Part shown: in pieces, positions 24,597 through 33,460 of the stretch
Position numbering within the stretch: position 1 is the stretch's first letter
Layout of the letters: each line of letters opens with the position of its first letter
Assembly: GCF_014648875.1 (NCBI RefSeq)
Contig: NZ_BMRY01000016.1
Location: forward strand, 53,959 to 117,958
Length of the DNA stretch: 64,000 nt
Direction: 5' to 3'
From: Streptomyces parvus
Lineage (GTDB): Bacteria; Actinomycetota; Actinomycetes; Streptomycetales; Streptomycetaceae
Position numbers and translations under genes: made by a program
The notes under the pieces: generated by a model
Told to the model about the DNA's origin: nothing
Databases searched by the model: none
The model's input: the letters and a program-made list of their open reading frames with translations, nothing else

Positions 24597-25897
24597 GGGT
24601 AGCCCCGCCCGCTTGCGTCCGGGCGGCAGGTGTGCCCTCGCATCCGGACGGCGGGGGCCAGCAGGGCCGCGACCAGGCATCCCGCCGCCAGAGCGGCCCA
24701 CACCACGTCGTAGCTGCCGAACGCGTCCCGGGCGGTGGCACCGAGGAACGCCGATGCACCCGCGCCCAGTTGGTGGGCGGCGTTCGTCCAGCCGAAGACG
24801 ACGGGCCCGTCCTCCCCGTACACCCGGCGGGCCAGCTCGATCACGGGCGGCACGGTCGCGACGTCGACGAGCCCGTAGACCGCCGTGAACAGGAGCATCG
24901 GCACGGTGACCGTCGAGGCGAACACCAGGGGCAGGGCGAGGAGGGTGAGCGCGCGGACGGCGAAGCAGACGGTCAGCACGCGGAGCGGGTCGAACCGGTC
25001 GGTCAGCCAGCCGGCCGGCAGCGCGCCGAGGGCGGAGAAGATCCCGATCAGGGACAGCAGCGAGGCCGCCGCCGTGGCCCGCATGCCGTGATCGTGCGCG
25101 GCGGGCGCCCAGTTGGACCACATGATGCCGTTGGTGGACGCCCCGCAGAGCGCGAACACCCCGGCCAGCAGCCAGAAAGGGCCGGTGCGCGCCGCCCCCA
25201 GGAGCACCTTCAGCGTGCGCGCCGCCGCTCCGGCGGCAGGGGGCGGCTTCGCCACGAACTCCGTTGCCCCGTACGGCATCACGCCCGCCTCGGCCGGGTG
25301 GTCGCGCAGCAGCAGGAACACCAGGGCGGCCACCGCCAGGGCCACCAGCGCCAGCGTCACCACCGGCGGACGCCAGCCGTGGTGGTCGACGGACCGGGCG
25401 AGGAGCGGGAGGAACAGCAGCTGGCCCAGGTGGCTCGCGGAGCTGAGCGCGCCCGTCACCAGCGAGCGCCGCCGGTCGAACCAGCGGGCGGTGAGCCCGG
25501 CGGCGAACGTCATGGTCAGGCAGCCGCTGCCGAGGCCGATCAGCACACCCCAGTACGCGACGAGTTGCCAGGGCCGCGTCATCACCCCGGTCAGCAGTGC
25601 CCCGGACGCGACCAGCAGCAATGCCCCCATGACCACCCGGCGGGCCCCGATCCGGTCCATCAGCGCCGCCGCGAACGGGGCGGTGAGGCCGAAGAGCACC
25701 ATGTTCACCGAGGCGGCGAGCGCGATCTGCCCGCGCTCCCAGCCGTACTCCTGGTGCAGCGGCGTCACCAGCAGGCCGGGCACGGTGGTGAACGCTCCCG
25801 CCGTGACGATGGCCGCGCCCGCGACGGCGGCCATCAGCCATGCGCGGTGGATACGGGCGGACGGGGTCGTGGTCGAAGTCGAGGTCGATGAGGCCAT
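24584..25897 (-). CDS. MFS transporter
   Basis: 437 residues with twelve predicted membrane segments. The MFS motif between segments 2 and 3 is seen as DRIGARRVVMGA, and GSGCLTMTFAAGLTARWFDRRRS in the fourth-fifth region recalls the monocarboxylate/oxalate-formate group. ATG 25897 starts MASSTSTST with a Ser/Thr-rich lead; no Shine-Dalgarno is seen. Divergent from the GlxA-type regulator, 70 bp apart, and therefore probably its target. Substrate unknown. Confidence 0.85.
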   Translation of the reverse strand: MASSTSTSTTTPSARIHRAWLMAAVAGAAIVTAGAFTTVPGLLVTPLHQEYGWERGQIALAASVNMVLFGLTAPFAAALMDRIGARRVVMGALLLVASGALLTGVMTRPWQLVAYWGVLIGLGSGCLTMTFAAGLTARWFDRRRSLVTGALSSASHLGQLLFLPLLARSVDHHGWRPPVVTLALVALAVAALVFLLLRDHPAEAGVMPYGATEFVAKPPPAAGAAARTLKVLLGAARTGPFWLLAGVFALCGASTNGIMWSNWAPAAHDHGMRATAAASLLSLIGIFSALGALPAGWLTDRFDPLRVLTVCFAVRALTLLALPLVFASTVTVPMLLFTAVYGLVDVATVPPVIELARRVYGEDGPVVFGWTNAAHQLGAGASAFLGATARDAFGSYDVVWAALAAGCLVAALLAPAVRMRGHTCRPDASGRGYPSQS

Positions 25898-25967
25898 GGA
25901 GTCAGCGTCGCGAGCGGGCCCCGCCCTCACGAGTGTCCCGATGGACCAGGTGCGCAAGGATATGGCC

Positions 25968-26972
25968 ATGACGGTCTTCACCCACCCCGGCCGGCACCGC
26001 GTCGCCGTGCTCGCCCGCGCGGTCCTGCTCCCCATCGAGCTGGGCATCGTCCACCAGCTCTTCGGCCAGGCCCGGCAGGGGGCGTCGGCCGACGGCGAGC
26101 CGTTGTACGAGGTCGCCACCTGCTCCCCCGCGCCCGGCGACGTGCGGACGGACGGCGATTTCACCGTGGCCGTCGCGCACGGGCCCGAGGCGCTGGCCGA
26201 GGCCGACACGGTGATCGTCCTGTCGTCGTACGAGGACTACGTCCAGGAGACGCCCGCGCTACCGGCCCCGCTGGCGGAGGCCCTCGCGCTGATCCGGCCC
26301 GGGGTCCGGGTGGCGTCGATCTGCACCGGTGCGTTCGTGCTGGCCTCGGCCGGGCTCCTCGACGGGCACACGGCCACCACGCACTGGCGGTACACGGAGC
26401 TGTTCGCCCGGCTCTTCCCCCGGGTCGGGCTGGACCCGGACGTGCTCTACACCGACGGGGGGTCCGTCCTGACCTCGGCGGGGTGTGCCGCCGGGATCGA
26501 CCTGTGCCTGCACATGATCCGGTGCGACCACGGGACGGCCGTCGCGAACGACGTGGCCCGGCGCACGGTCGTACCGCCCCACCGCGAGGGCGGCCAGGTG
26601 CAGTACATCCGGCGGCCGGTGCCCGGGCGGTCGGCCCCGGGGACCTCGGCCGCCCGCGACTGGGCGCTGCGGCGGCTCCAGGACCCGATCACGCTGGGGC
26701 AGTTGGCGGCCCGCGAGTCGATGAGCGTTCGGCACTTCACCCGGCGGTTCCGGGACGAGGTCGGCCTGACGCCCATGGCCTGGCTGACCCGGCAACGTAT
26801 CGAACTGGCACGGGAGTTGCTGGAGGAGTCGGACACGCCCGTGGAGCAGGTGGCCGCGCGCACCGGGCTCGGTACGGCGGCCAATCTGCGCCGGCACTTC
26901 CATGCGGCGCTGGGCGTCTCGCCGAGCGCCTACCGCACCACGTTCCGGGGACCCGCGACGCCTACCCCGTGA
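25968..26972 (+). CDS. GlxA-type AraC family regulator
   Basis: 334 residues. The N-terminal 190 residues are a DJ-1/PfpI-like domain with the nucleophile-elbow region VRVASICTGAFVLASAGLLDG (Cys present) and VLYTDGGSVLTSAG. The C-terminal 100 residues hold two AraC helix-turn-helix units (TLGQLAARESMSVRHFTRRF; PVEQVAARTGLGTAANLRRHF). ATG 25968 is preferred since AAGGA is 7 bases upstream; ATGs at 25941 and 25962 are in frame. Divergent from the MFS gene and convergent, 7 bp apart, with the aldehyde dehydrogenase. Confidence 0.9.
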   Translation: MTVFTHPGRHRVAVLARAVLLPIELGIVHQLFGQARQGASADGEPLYEVATCSPAPGDVRTDGDFTVAVAHGPEALAEADTVIVLSSYEDYVQETPALPAPLAEALALIRPGVRVASICTGAFVLASAGLLDGHTATTHWRYTELFARLFPRVGLDPDVLYTDGGSVLTSAGCAAGIDLCLHMIRCDHGTAVANDVARRTVVPPHREGGQVQYIRRPVPGRSAPGTSAARDWALRRLQDPITLGQLAARESMSVRHFTRRFRDEVGLTPMAWLTRQRIELARELLEESDTPVEQVAARTGLGTAANLRRHFHAALGVSPSAYRTTFRGPATPTP

Positions 26973-26979
26973 CGTACCG

Positions 26980-28437
26980 TCAGTACGGGAAGACCGAGCG
27001 GCCGTGCTGGATCGACATCCACCGCTGTGTGGTGAACGCCTCCACCACGGCTTCGCCGTTCAGCCGCCCCACTCCGGACGTCTTCTCGCCGCCGAACGCG
27101 ACCAGCGGATCGTCCTGCACGGTGGAGTCGTTGACGTGGAACATCCCGCTGACGATGCGCTGGGCGAACTTCACACCGCGCTCCGCGTCCCGGGTGTGGA
27201 CCGCGCCGCTGAGGCCGTAGGGGCCCTCGTTGACGATCCGGACGGCCTCCTCCTCGCCGTCGAACGTCATCAGCAGGGCCACCGGGCCGAGGATCTCCTG
27301 CTGAAGCAGCGGGGAGTCCTCCGCGAGGCCCGTGAGGACGGTCGGCCCGACGACGTTGCCGACGGTCCGGCCCCGGACGAGGGCCGTCGCACCGTCCGCG
27401 ATCGCGCGGTCCACGAGGGCGTCCAGCGCGTCGGCCTGGAAGGCGTTGATGACCGGCCCGATCCGGGTCTCCGGGTCCCTCGGGTCGCCGGCCCGGAGTG
27501 CGGCCACCTCGGCGGTGAACTTCCCGGTGAACTCCTCGGCCACCGAACGGTCCACCAGGATCCGGTTGGCCGCCATGCTGACCTGCCCCTGGTGCAGGAA
27601 GCGGCTGAAGACGGCGGACCGGACCGCGTAGTCGATGTCGGCGTCCTCCAGCACCACCAGGGCGCTGTTTCCGCTCAGTTCGAGGATGGTCCGCTTGAAG
27701 GCGCCGGCCGCCGTGGCGGCGATGTGCCGGCCGACCCGGTCGGATCCGGTGAACGAGATCACCCTGGGCACGGGGTGCTCGATGAACGCGTCGCCTATCT
27801 CGGCGCTGTCGGTGACCACCACGTTGAGCAGCCCGGCCGGAAGTCCGGCGTCCTCGAATATCTTCGCGATCAGACCGCCGCCGACGACCGGGGCGTTCTG
27901 ATGGGGTTTCACGACGACCGCGTTGCCGAGCGCCAGTGCGGGTGCGACGGACTTCATCGTCACCAGGAAAGGGAAGTTGAAGGCGCTGATGACCCCGACG
28001 ACGCCGACGGGCAGCCGGTAGAGCCGGTTCTCCCGGCCGTCCCCCACGGCGGGCAGCAGGCGTCCGGTGGGGCGCAGCGCCTGGCGGATCGCCTCGCGCA
28101 GGAACTCGGTGGCGCTGTCGACCTCGTACCGTGCGCGCGGCCGGGTGCCGCCCAGCTCGTCGATGATCGCCTCGGTGATCTCCTCGGCGCGCTCGCCGGT
28201 GATACGGAGCGCGCGTTCGAGGACGGCGCGCCGCTCGTACGGGTTGACCGAGGCCCATTCCTGCTGCGCCCGCTCGGCGGCCCGGTAGGCGCGGTCGACC
28301 TCCAGCGCGGTGGCCACGGTGACGGCGGCGAGTTTCTCACCGTTGTAGGGATTGAAATCGATGATGTCCCACGAGCCGCTGCCGGTCAGCCACTCGCCGT
28401 CGATGTACTGGTGGGCCAGTTCATGGAAGAAGGACAT
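26980..28437 (-). CDS. aldehyde dehydrogenase family protein (benzaldehyde/vanillin type) with Ser for the catalytic Cys
   Basis: 485 residues, standard length. It resembles benzaldehyde and vanillin dehydrogenases: SAFNFPF with the oxyanion Asn (N154), the NAD site VVVKPHQ and SFTGSDRVG, the base Glu in LELSGN (E253), and EILGPV. But the nucleophile position, normally GQxC, reads GQVSMAANR: residue 287 is Ser, codon AGC at 27577-27579. Normal ALDHs form a thiohemiacetal there, so oxidation activity is doubtful. The frame is intact. ATG 28437; the 58-bp region to the next minus gene holds little room for a promoter. Confidence 0.88.
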   Translation of the reverse strand: MSFFHELAHQYIDGEWLTGSGSWDIIDFNPYNGEKLAAVTVATALEVDRAYRAAERAQQEWASVNPYERRAVLERALRITGERAEEITEAIIDELGGTRPRARYEVDSATEFLREAIRQALRPTGRLLPAVGDGRENRLYRLPVGVVGVISAFNFPFLVTMKSVAPALALGNAVVVKPHQNAPVVGGGLIAKIFEDAGLPAGLLNVVVTDSAEIGDAFIEHPVPRVISFTGSDRVGRHIAATAAGAFKRTILELSGNSALVVLEDADIDYAVRSAVFSRFLHQGQVSMAANRILVDRSVAEEFTGKFTAEVAALRAGDPRDPETRIGPVINAFQADALDALVDRAIADGATALVRGRTVGNVVGPTVLTGLAEDSPLLQQEILGPVALLMTFDGEEEAVRIVNEGPYGLSGAVHTRDAERGVKFAQRIVSGMFHVNDSTVQDDPLVAFGGEKTSGVGRLNGEAVVEAFTTQRWMSIQHGRSVFPY

Positions 28438-28495
28438 GCAATCCCTTACTGCAGGCGTTCGCAGACTCCTGATGCGACGTCATCGTAACGAGAAA

Positions 28496-29377
28496 TTACG
28501 TCAGTTGGAGTAGTCCGCGCAGAAGATCCCGGCTCTCTTCCGGGGACGGGCTCTCCTGGGCGAGAGCCGCCATCGCCTTTTCGTAGTGCGCGACTTCTTC
28601 GGGCTTGTCCAGATAGAGCGCACTCGTCAGCTGCTCCAAATAGACGATGTCCGACAGATCGGATTCAGGAAAGCGCAGCATCGTGAATGCGCCACTCTCG
28701 CCCGCATGGCCGCCGTGGCTGAAGGGCATGACTTGAAGCGTGATGTTCGGCTGCTCCGACATATCGATCAGATGCCGCAACTGGGCACGCATGACCTCGC
28801 GTTCTCCGTACGGGCGGCGCAGCGCCGCCTCGTCGAGCACGGCGTGGAACGTCGGGGCGCGCTCCGAGACGAGGACCTTCTGGCGCTCCAGGCGCAGGGC
28901 GACGCGGCGGTCGATCTCGGCGGGCGAGGCTCCGCGCATCCCGCGCGCGACGACGGCGTGGGCGTACGCCTCGGTCTGCAGCAGTCCGTGCACGAACTGG
29001 ACTTCGTAGATGCGGATGAGGGACGCGGCGCCCTCCAGGCCGACGTACGTCTGGAACCAGCCGGGCAGCACGTCGCCGTAACTGTGCCACCAGCCCGCCA
29101 CATTGGCCTCGCGGGCCAGGCCGAGGAGGGAGTCCCGCTCCGCCTCGTCCGCCACTCCGTAGAGCGTGAGGAGGTCCTCGACGTCCCTGGCCTTGAAGCT
29201 CACCCGTCCCAACTCCATGCGGCTGATCTTCGATTCGGAGGCCCGGATCGAGTAGCCGGCCGCCTCACGGGTGATACCGCGCGACTCTCGCAGTCTCCTG
29301 AGCTGAGAGCCCAGGAGGATGCGCCGCACCACCGATCCACTCGACTCGCCTGCCGACACTGGTCCGACCCTCCCCAT
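28496..29377 (-). CDS. XRE family regulator with DUF5753 (WhiJ-like)
   Basis: 293 residues from ATG 29377, which has GGGAAGG upstream. Residues about 15-75 form an XRE helix-turn-helix (LRRLRESRGITREAAGYSIRASESKISRMELG), and the rest is the DUF5753 domain with its WFQTYVGLE, VHGLLQTEAYA and VMPFSHGG segments. Streptomycetes carry dozens of such genes next to DUF397 and anti-sigma-type ATP-binding genes; WhiJ is the studied example and controls development. Here those two partners follow on the right. Divergent from the ATP-binding gene. Confidence 0.92.
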   Translation of the reverse strand: MGRVGPVSAGESSGSVVRRILLGSQLRRLRESRGITREAAGYSIRASESKISRMELGRVSFKARDVEDLLTLYGVADEAERDSLLGLAREANVAGWWHSYGDVLPGWFQTYVGLEGAASLIRIYEVQFVHGLLQTEAYAHAVVARGMRGASPAEIDRRVALRLERQKVLVSERAPTFHAVLDEAALRRPYGEREVMRAQLRHLIDMSEQPNITLQVMPFSHGGHAGESGAFTMLRFPESDLSDIVYLEQLTSALYLDKPEEVAHYEKAMAALAQESPSPEESRDLLRGLLQLT

Positions 29378-29550
29378 CGCCTTCCCTGGCACCCGGAGCC
29401 CCCCGAACCCCGACTGCCGGATTCTGCCACCAAAACGCTTCAGCCCGTACTCATTCGATTACGGAAATGGGAAGACGTCCGGAAAGCTCCGAAACTGACC
29501 TCGGGAAGAAATGCCCCGCAACCACCACGGTATCGGGCAGGTCCGGCGCG

Positions 29551-29573
29551 TGCACGTGCATCTGCCCTTGCAT
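29551..29573 (+). promoter_or_regulatory. 23-bp WhiJ-module element, copy A
   Basis: TGCACGTGCATCTGC followed by CCTTGCAT. A second copy with 21 of 23 bases identical is found on the other strand at 30571-30593. Copy A points toward the ATP-binding gene, 122 bases before its ATG. Confidence 0.6.
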
Positions 29574-29642
29574 CTGCTGTGCGCATTCGGAACCATGGTC
29601 CCCGCGCACCTGCGTGCTCGTGTTGTGCCGCTGTACCCCCCG

Positions 29643-29672
29643 CAGTACCGCTACAGGCAGTGCCGCTACAGC
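29643..29672 (+). repeat. 15-bp direct repeat in the promoter of the ATP-binding gene
   Basis: CAGTACCGCTACAGG (29643-29657) and CAGTGCCGCTACAGC (29658-29672) are adjacent, with a third, weaker relative just upstream (TTGTGCCGCTGTACC region). They end 24 bases before the ATG at 29696 and could be binding sites. Confidence 0.5.
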
Positions 29673-29695
29673 CGCGAATCCCGGGAGTGCCTCGT

Positions 29696-30214
29696 ATGGG
29701 GACGAATGGATCGACGATGCTCGAGCCGTTACGGCAGGGGCTTCCCCCCACCGACCCCTCAGGGGTTGCCGGATCGGCCTCGTGCGCTCTGCCCGCGCGT
29801 TACGAAGCGGTCGGCGGGGCACGGAAGTTCACCCGGACCACGCTGGAGCGGTGGGAGCTGGGCGACCGGTTCGACGATGTCGCCCTGGTGGTGTCCGAAC
29901 TCGTCACCAACGCCCTGCGCCACGCGCTGCCCGGCGACCCTCCGCGGGAGTTCCCGGACCCGCCGGTGCGGCTGCATCTGATGCGGTGGACCTCGCGGCT
30001 GGTGTGCGCGGTGCGCGATCCCAGCCGGGAGAGCCCGGTGGCGGGCGAGGCGGCGGATTCCGCCGAATCGGGCCGCGGACTGTTCCTGGTGGAATGCGTC
30101 AGCGACAGCTGGGGCTGGCACCCCTCTCCCGTACCGCTCGGAGAGCTGCCTTCGGGACCGCTGTACGGCAAGGTCGTCTGGGCCCTTTTCCGGCTGCCGG
30201 AAAAGGCGGAGTAG
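29696..30214 (+). CDS. ATP-binding protein, anti-sigma/RsbW-like (HATPase_c_2)
   Basis: 172 residues from ATG 29696 with CGGGAG 8 bases upstream. GHKL-type ATPase features: the N box VVSELVTNALRH, then a degenerate G1 region with AVRDPSRESP and SGRGLFLVECVSDSWGW. This is the class of small kinases and anti-sigma factors found in WhiJ-type modules and in bldB-like regulation. It lies between the XRE-DUF5753 gene (divergent) and the DUF397 gene (convergent). Confidence 0.88.
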   Translation: MGTNGSTMLEPLRQGLPPTDPSGVAGSASCALPARYEAVGGARKFTRTTLERWELGDRFDDVALVVSELVTNALRHALPGDPPREFPDPPVRLHLMRWTSRLVCAVRDPSRESPVAGEAADSAESGRGLFLVECVSDSWGWHPSPVPLGELPSGPLYGKVVWALFRLPEKAE

Positions 30215-30260
30215 GGCTCGCACGAGCCCCGGTCCGGTCCCTCGTGGACCGGACCCGGCG

Positions 30261-30482
30261 TCAGGCGCCTGCCGCGAGGTGGTCGAACTCGCCGTCCTTG
30301 ACGCCCAGCAGCAACGCCTCGATCTCCGCGGGCGTATAGACGAGGGCGGGCCCGTCGGGGTGACGGGAGTTCCGCATCGCCACATTCCCTCCGGGCAGCC
30401 GCGCGAACTCCACGCAGGATCCCTGGGAGTTGCTGTGCCTGCTCTTCTGCCAGACGACTCCGCGAAGCTCTGTGGCCGCCAT
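30261..30482 (-). CDS. DUF397 domain protein (WhiJ partner type)
   Basis: 73 residues. Family pattern is clear: GVVWQKSRHSNSQGSCVEFARLPGG, MRNSRHPDGPALVYTPAEIEALL, and an acidic end. ATG 30482 gives the usual N-terminus; a TTG 42 bases upstream would add 14 residues. These small proteins pair with XRE-DUF5753 regulators, possibly as antagonists. A copy of the 23-bp element lies 88 bases upstream. Confidence 0.9.
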   Translation of the reverse strand: MAATELRGVVWQKSRHSNSQGSCVEFARLPGGNVAMRNSRHPDGPALVYTPAEIEALLLGVKDGEFDHLAAGA

Positions 30483-30570
30483 GCCGTTGTACACGTGGTG
30501 CACAGGACGCTCCCCGAGTTGCAAGGTGCAAGTGTCAACTAGCTCGGATCATAGCTCTGTTCATATGCCA

Positions 30571-30593
30571 ATGCATGAGCAGATGCACGTGCA
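30571..30593 (-). promoter_or_regulatory. 23-bp WhiJ-module element, copy B
   Basis: On the minus strand TGCACGTGCATCTGC then TCATGCAT, two mismatches to copy A at 29551-29573. It points toward the DUF397 gene and also lies about 130 bp upstream of the divergent lipoprotein gene. Confidence 0.6.
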
Positions 30594-30723
30594 CACGGGG
30601 TGTTCCTTTGATTACAAGACGAACGGCGCGCCTATTTCGCTCCCGCTTACCGGAGTTGACCGATGCGGACCTTGGTAACGTGGCGCGGTCTTTCGACCGG
30701 AAAACAGCAAGGGGGAACTCCAC

Positions 30724-31239
30724 GTGACCAGGTCTCTACGCACCGGCGCGATCGCGGTGGCCGCGCTGGCCGCCTCGTTCGCGCTGACCGCCTGCGGCAG
30801 CGACGACGCGAAGAAGGATTCCGGCGCGGACGCGCCGGCGAGCGCGACGCCCGGCGCCGGTGGCGGCGAGGGCTCCGGGGAGTCCGGCGGGGGCTCCGTC
30901 GACGCCGCGGCGCTGGAGGGCACCTGGGTGGGGCTCACGGACGGAAAGAACGTCACCGTGTCCATCGCCGCCCGCAAGGTCGCCCTCGTCGCCGACAAGT
31001 CCGTGTGCCAGGGCGATGTGAAGGACATGGGCGGCGAGCCGATGCTCGCGCTGAAGTGCACCGACGGCGGCACCGAGCGCACGATGGGCGCGATCGACTC
31101 CGTCGACGGTTCGAAGCTGGTCGTCTCGTGGGACGGCGGCGCCAAGGACACCCTCGCCAAGGCGGAGGCGGGCAAGCTGCCGAGCGGCATGCCCTCGCTC
31201 CCCGACCTGGGGGACCTGCCGGAGGTGCCCGCGCCGTAA
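30724..31239 (+). CDS. small secreted lipoprotein of unknown function
   Basis: 171 residues from GTG 30724, which has GGGGG 9 bases upstream. A signal peptide ends in the lipobox LTAC (FALTACGSDD), so the Cys is probably lipidated. A Gly/Ser/Ala-rich linker leads to a domain of about 100 residues with two Cys (SVCQGD; LKCTDG) likely to form a disulfide, then a Pro-rich tail. I do not recognise the domain. Promoter: TTGACC at 30656-30661 is a fair -35, but spacing to TAACGT is short. Confidence 0.8.
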   Translation: MTRSLRTGAIAVAALAASFALTACGSDDAKKDSGADAPASATPGAGGGEGSGESGGGSVDAAALEGTWVGLTDGKNVTVSIAARKVALVADKSVCQGDVKDMGGEPMLALKCTDGGTERTMGAIDSVDGSKLVVSWDGGAKDTLAKAEAGKLPSGMPSLPDLGDLPEVPAP

Positions 31240-31295
31240 GGCACGCGCCTCGGAGCCCCGCGCCGTAAGGCAGCCGTCCGACTCGCCGGGGGCGC

Positions 31296-33422
31296 TCAGC
31301 TGTCGGCGAGGACGCTGCTGACGCGGGTGGAGCCGCCGCGCTCGTCCAGGGCGCGGGTGAACTCCTCCAGCGCGTCCAGGAGCAGTGCCGCGCCCCGGCG
31401 CACCACCGGGTCGCCGACCGGTGTCGTGCCGTCGTCCGCCGGGGTGGGCATGTCCCAGTGAGCCACCGCGTCCACCACCGGCTGCCAGTCGGGCAGCCGC
31501 CGCTCCCGTACGGCCTTGGCACCCTTCTCGGTGGCCCGGCGCAGCGCCTCGGCCAACTGGGCGGCGCCGGGCACCGGGTCGGCGGACCGGGCCGGCAGGT
31601 GGGCCTCCAGGACCATCGCGGACCGGCCCAGCTGGGCCAGCGCGTGCTGGGCGTCGGTGGCGGCGGCCCGGGAGATGCCCCGGTGGCGTACGGGTTCGTG
31701 CTGGGCGGTCGCCAGCGCCTCCTGCCACGCGACACGGGCCTCCCGGGTGGCGATCAGCGCGTCCCGGACGTCCTCGTCGTCCCGGGAGGCGGGGTCGGCG
31801 TACCGGTCGACGACCGTGGCGGCGTACCGGCCGTCCGCCACCAGCCACTCGGCCAGCCGGTTGCGCAGCCGCGGGGTCTCCCAGGCCGGGTAGAGGGCGT
31901 ACGCGGCCATCGCGAGGAGTCCGCCGACGAGGGTCAGCACGATGCGTTCGGTGACGGTCTGGGACCAGTCGTCCCCGGCCATGCCGAGCAGGAAGACGAC
32001 GTACGCGGCCACGCAGACCTGGCCGACCGCGTAGCCGGTGCCCATCAGCAGGTACATCAGCCCAGCGCAGATCACCGCGAGGAGCGCGGAGAGCCGGGCG
32101 TCGGGGTGGGCGGTCTGCACGATCGCGGTGGCGAGCCCGACCCCGACCAGGGTGCCGCCGAAGCGTCCGGCGGAGCGGGCGTACGTCTGCGAGAAGTCGG
32201 GCCGCATCACCATGACGGCGGTCATCGGGGCCCAGTAGCCGTGGCCGAGCGGGACCGCCTCGCCCACGAAGTAGCCGGAGACGGCGACCACCGCGACCCG
32301 GATCGCGTGGCGCAGGACCGGCGAGCCGTGGTGCATCTCGCGGCGCATCGCGGCCAGCACCACCGGGACCAGCTTCAGCAGCGAGGGCCGGTGCCGGGTG
32401 TCCGGGGCGAGGTCGGTGGGGATCCCGCTGTCGGTGCCGGTGCCCTCCGCGATCTCCAGGACGTCGTCGAGCAGGGCCGAGAGCCGGTCGGCGGCGCGGC
32501 GGGCGGGGCCGACGAGGATCACGTCGTTGTCCGGGGTCTTCAGGACGCCCAGGTCGGTGGCGGAGAGGTGGACGGGTTCGCCGTACCGGACGGCCCGCGC
32601 TGCGGCGTCCAGGACCGATCCGGCCGCGCCCAGCAGCTCGTTCACCCAGAGCCGCTCCAGGCCGTCGCCGGGCACCCCCATCGCCGGGTCCGCCAGCGAG
32701 GCCAGCACCGGGCGCAGCCGCTCGGCCACCCCACGGGCCCCGCGCAGCTCGGCGGGGCGGCGGCGGGCCTCGCGCGGGGTGACGGCGGCGGCGCTGCGGG
32801 CGGTCATCAGGGGCAGCGGGTCGAAGGGGGCGACCGGGTCGTGGCGCAGCCGGCGGGCGTAGTCGGCCTCGGCGGCCAGGGCGTCGGCGAGCGCGTCGCG
32901 CTGGGCGCCCCATCTGCGGACCGGGAAGAGGACGATCAGCGCGGCCTGCACGAGGCCGCCGACGGCGATCATCCCCGCGTGGGCGGCGGCGTCCACGACC
33001 GAGGTGGGCAGGGTGATCGTCACCAGCATGATCGCGACGTTGGACGCGGCGATGATGCCCGCCGTGGGGCCCGCGGCCCAGGCGAGCCCGGCGAGGAACG
33101 TCCAGAGGCCGAGCAGACAGAGGAAGAGCACGACGTGCGCGCCGCTGACGTACCCGACGAACGTCGAGACGGCGAGGCTCGCCCCGGAGACCAGGGCGAG
33201 GACGGGGCGCGGGCGCCAGCTGCGCTGGAAGGTGGCGATGGCGGCCTGGAACGCGCCGAACGCGGAGCTCGCCGCGATCTCCGGACCGAACAGCACGAGG
33301 CCGGCGCCGATGACGAGGGCGAGTCCGGCCGCACCGCGCAGCGCGATGAGGGGTTCCAGTCTCTGCCGCTCGATCTCCAGCCCCGAGCGGGCGGTCTCCT
33401 TCAGCGCCCGGAGCCAGCTCAT
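31296..33422 (-). CDS. FUSC family membrane protein (putative aromatic acid/efflux transporter)
   Basis: 708 residues. Two blocks of about five to six membrane segments (residues about 20-155 and 360-490), each followed by a cytoplasmic helical region, the layout of FUSC/YccS proteins. The motif GHGYWAPMTAVMVMRPDFSQTYARSAGRFGGTLVG is typical of the second block. Family members are linked to aromatic acid, fusaric acid or polyamine efflux. The ATG at 33422 begins MSWLRALKETARSG. Alone, with no membrane-fusion partner, as usual in Gram-positives. Confidence 0.85.
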   Translation of the reverse strand: MSWLRALKETARSGLEIERQRLEPLIALRGAAGLALVIGAGLVLFGPEIAASSAFGAFQAAIATFQRSWRPRPVLALVSGASLAVSTFVGYVSGAHVVLFLCLLGLWTFLAGLAWAAGPTAGIIAASNVAIMLVTITLPTSVVDAAAHAGMIAVGGLVQAALIVLFPVRRWGAQRDALADALAAEADYARRLRHDPVAPFDPLPLMTARSAAAVTPREARRRPAELRGARGVAERLRPVLASLADPAMGVPGDGLERLWVNELLGAAGSVLDAAARAVRYGEPVHLSATDLGVLKTPDNDVILVGPARRAADRLSALLDDVLEIAEGTGTDSGIPTDLAPDTRHRPSLLKLVPVVLAAMRREMHHGSPVLRHAIRVAVVAVSGYFVGEAVPLGHGYWAPMTAVMVMRPDFSQTYARSAGRFGGTLVGVGLATAIVQTAHPDARLSALLAVICAGLMYLLMGTGYAVGQVCVAAYVVFLLGMAGDDWSQTVTERIVLTLVGGLLAMAAYALYPAWETPRLRNRLAEWLVADGRYAATVVDRYADPASRDDEDVRDALIATREARVAWQEALATAQHEPVRHRGISRAAATDAQHALAQLGRSAMVLEAHLPARSADPVPGAAQLAEALRRATEKGAKAVRERRLPDWQPVVDAVAHWDMPTPADDGTTPVGDPVVRRGAALLLDALEEFTRALDERGGSTRVSSVLADS

Positions 33423-33460
33423 GGGCCGAGCCTAACGGGGCAATCACGGACAAGCCCGAC

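Noticed and set aside
29697..30338. Alternative plus-strand frame over the ATP-binding gene
   Set aside because: The chosen frame has the GHKL N box and a ribosome site; the other is Arg/Gly-rich.
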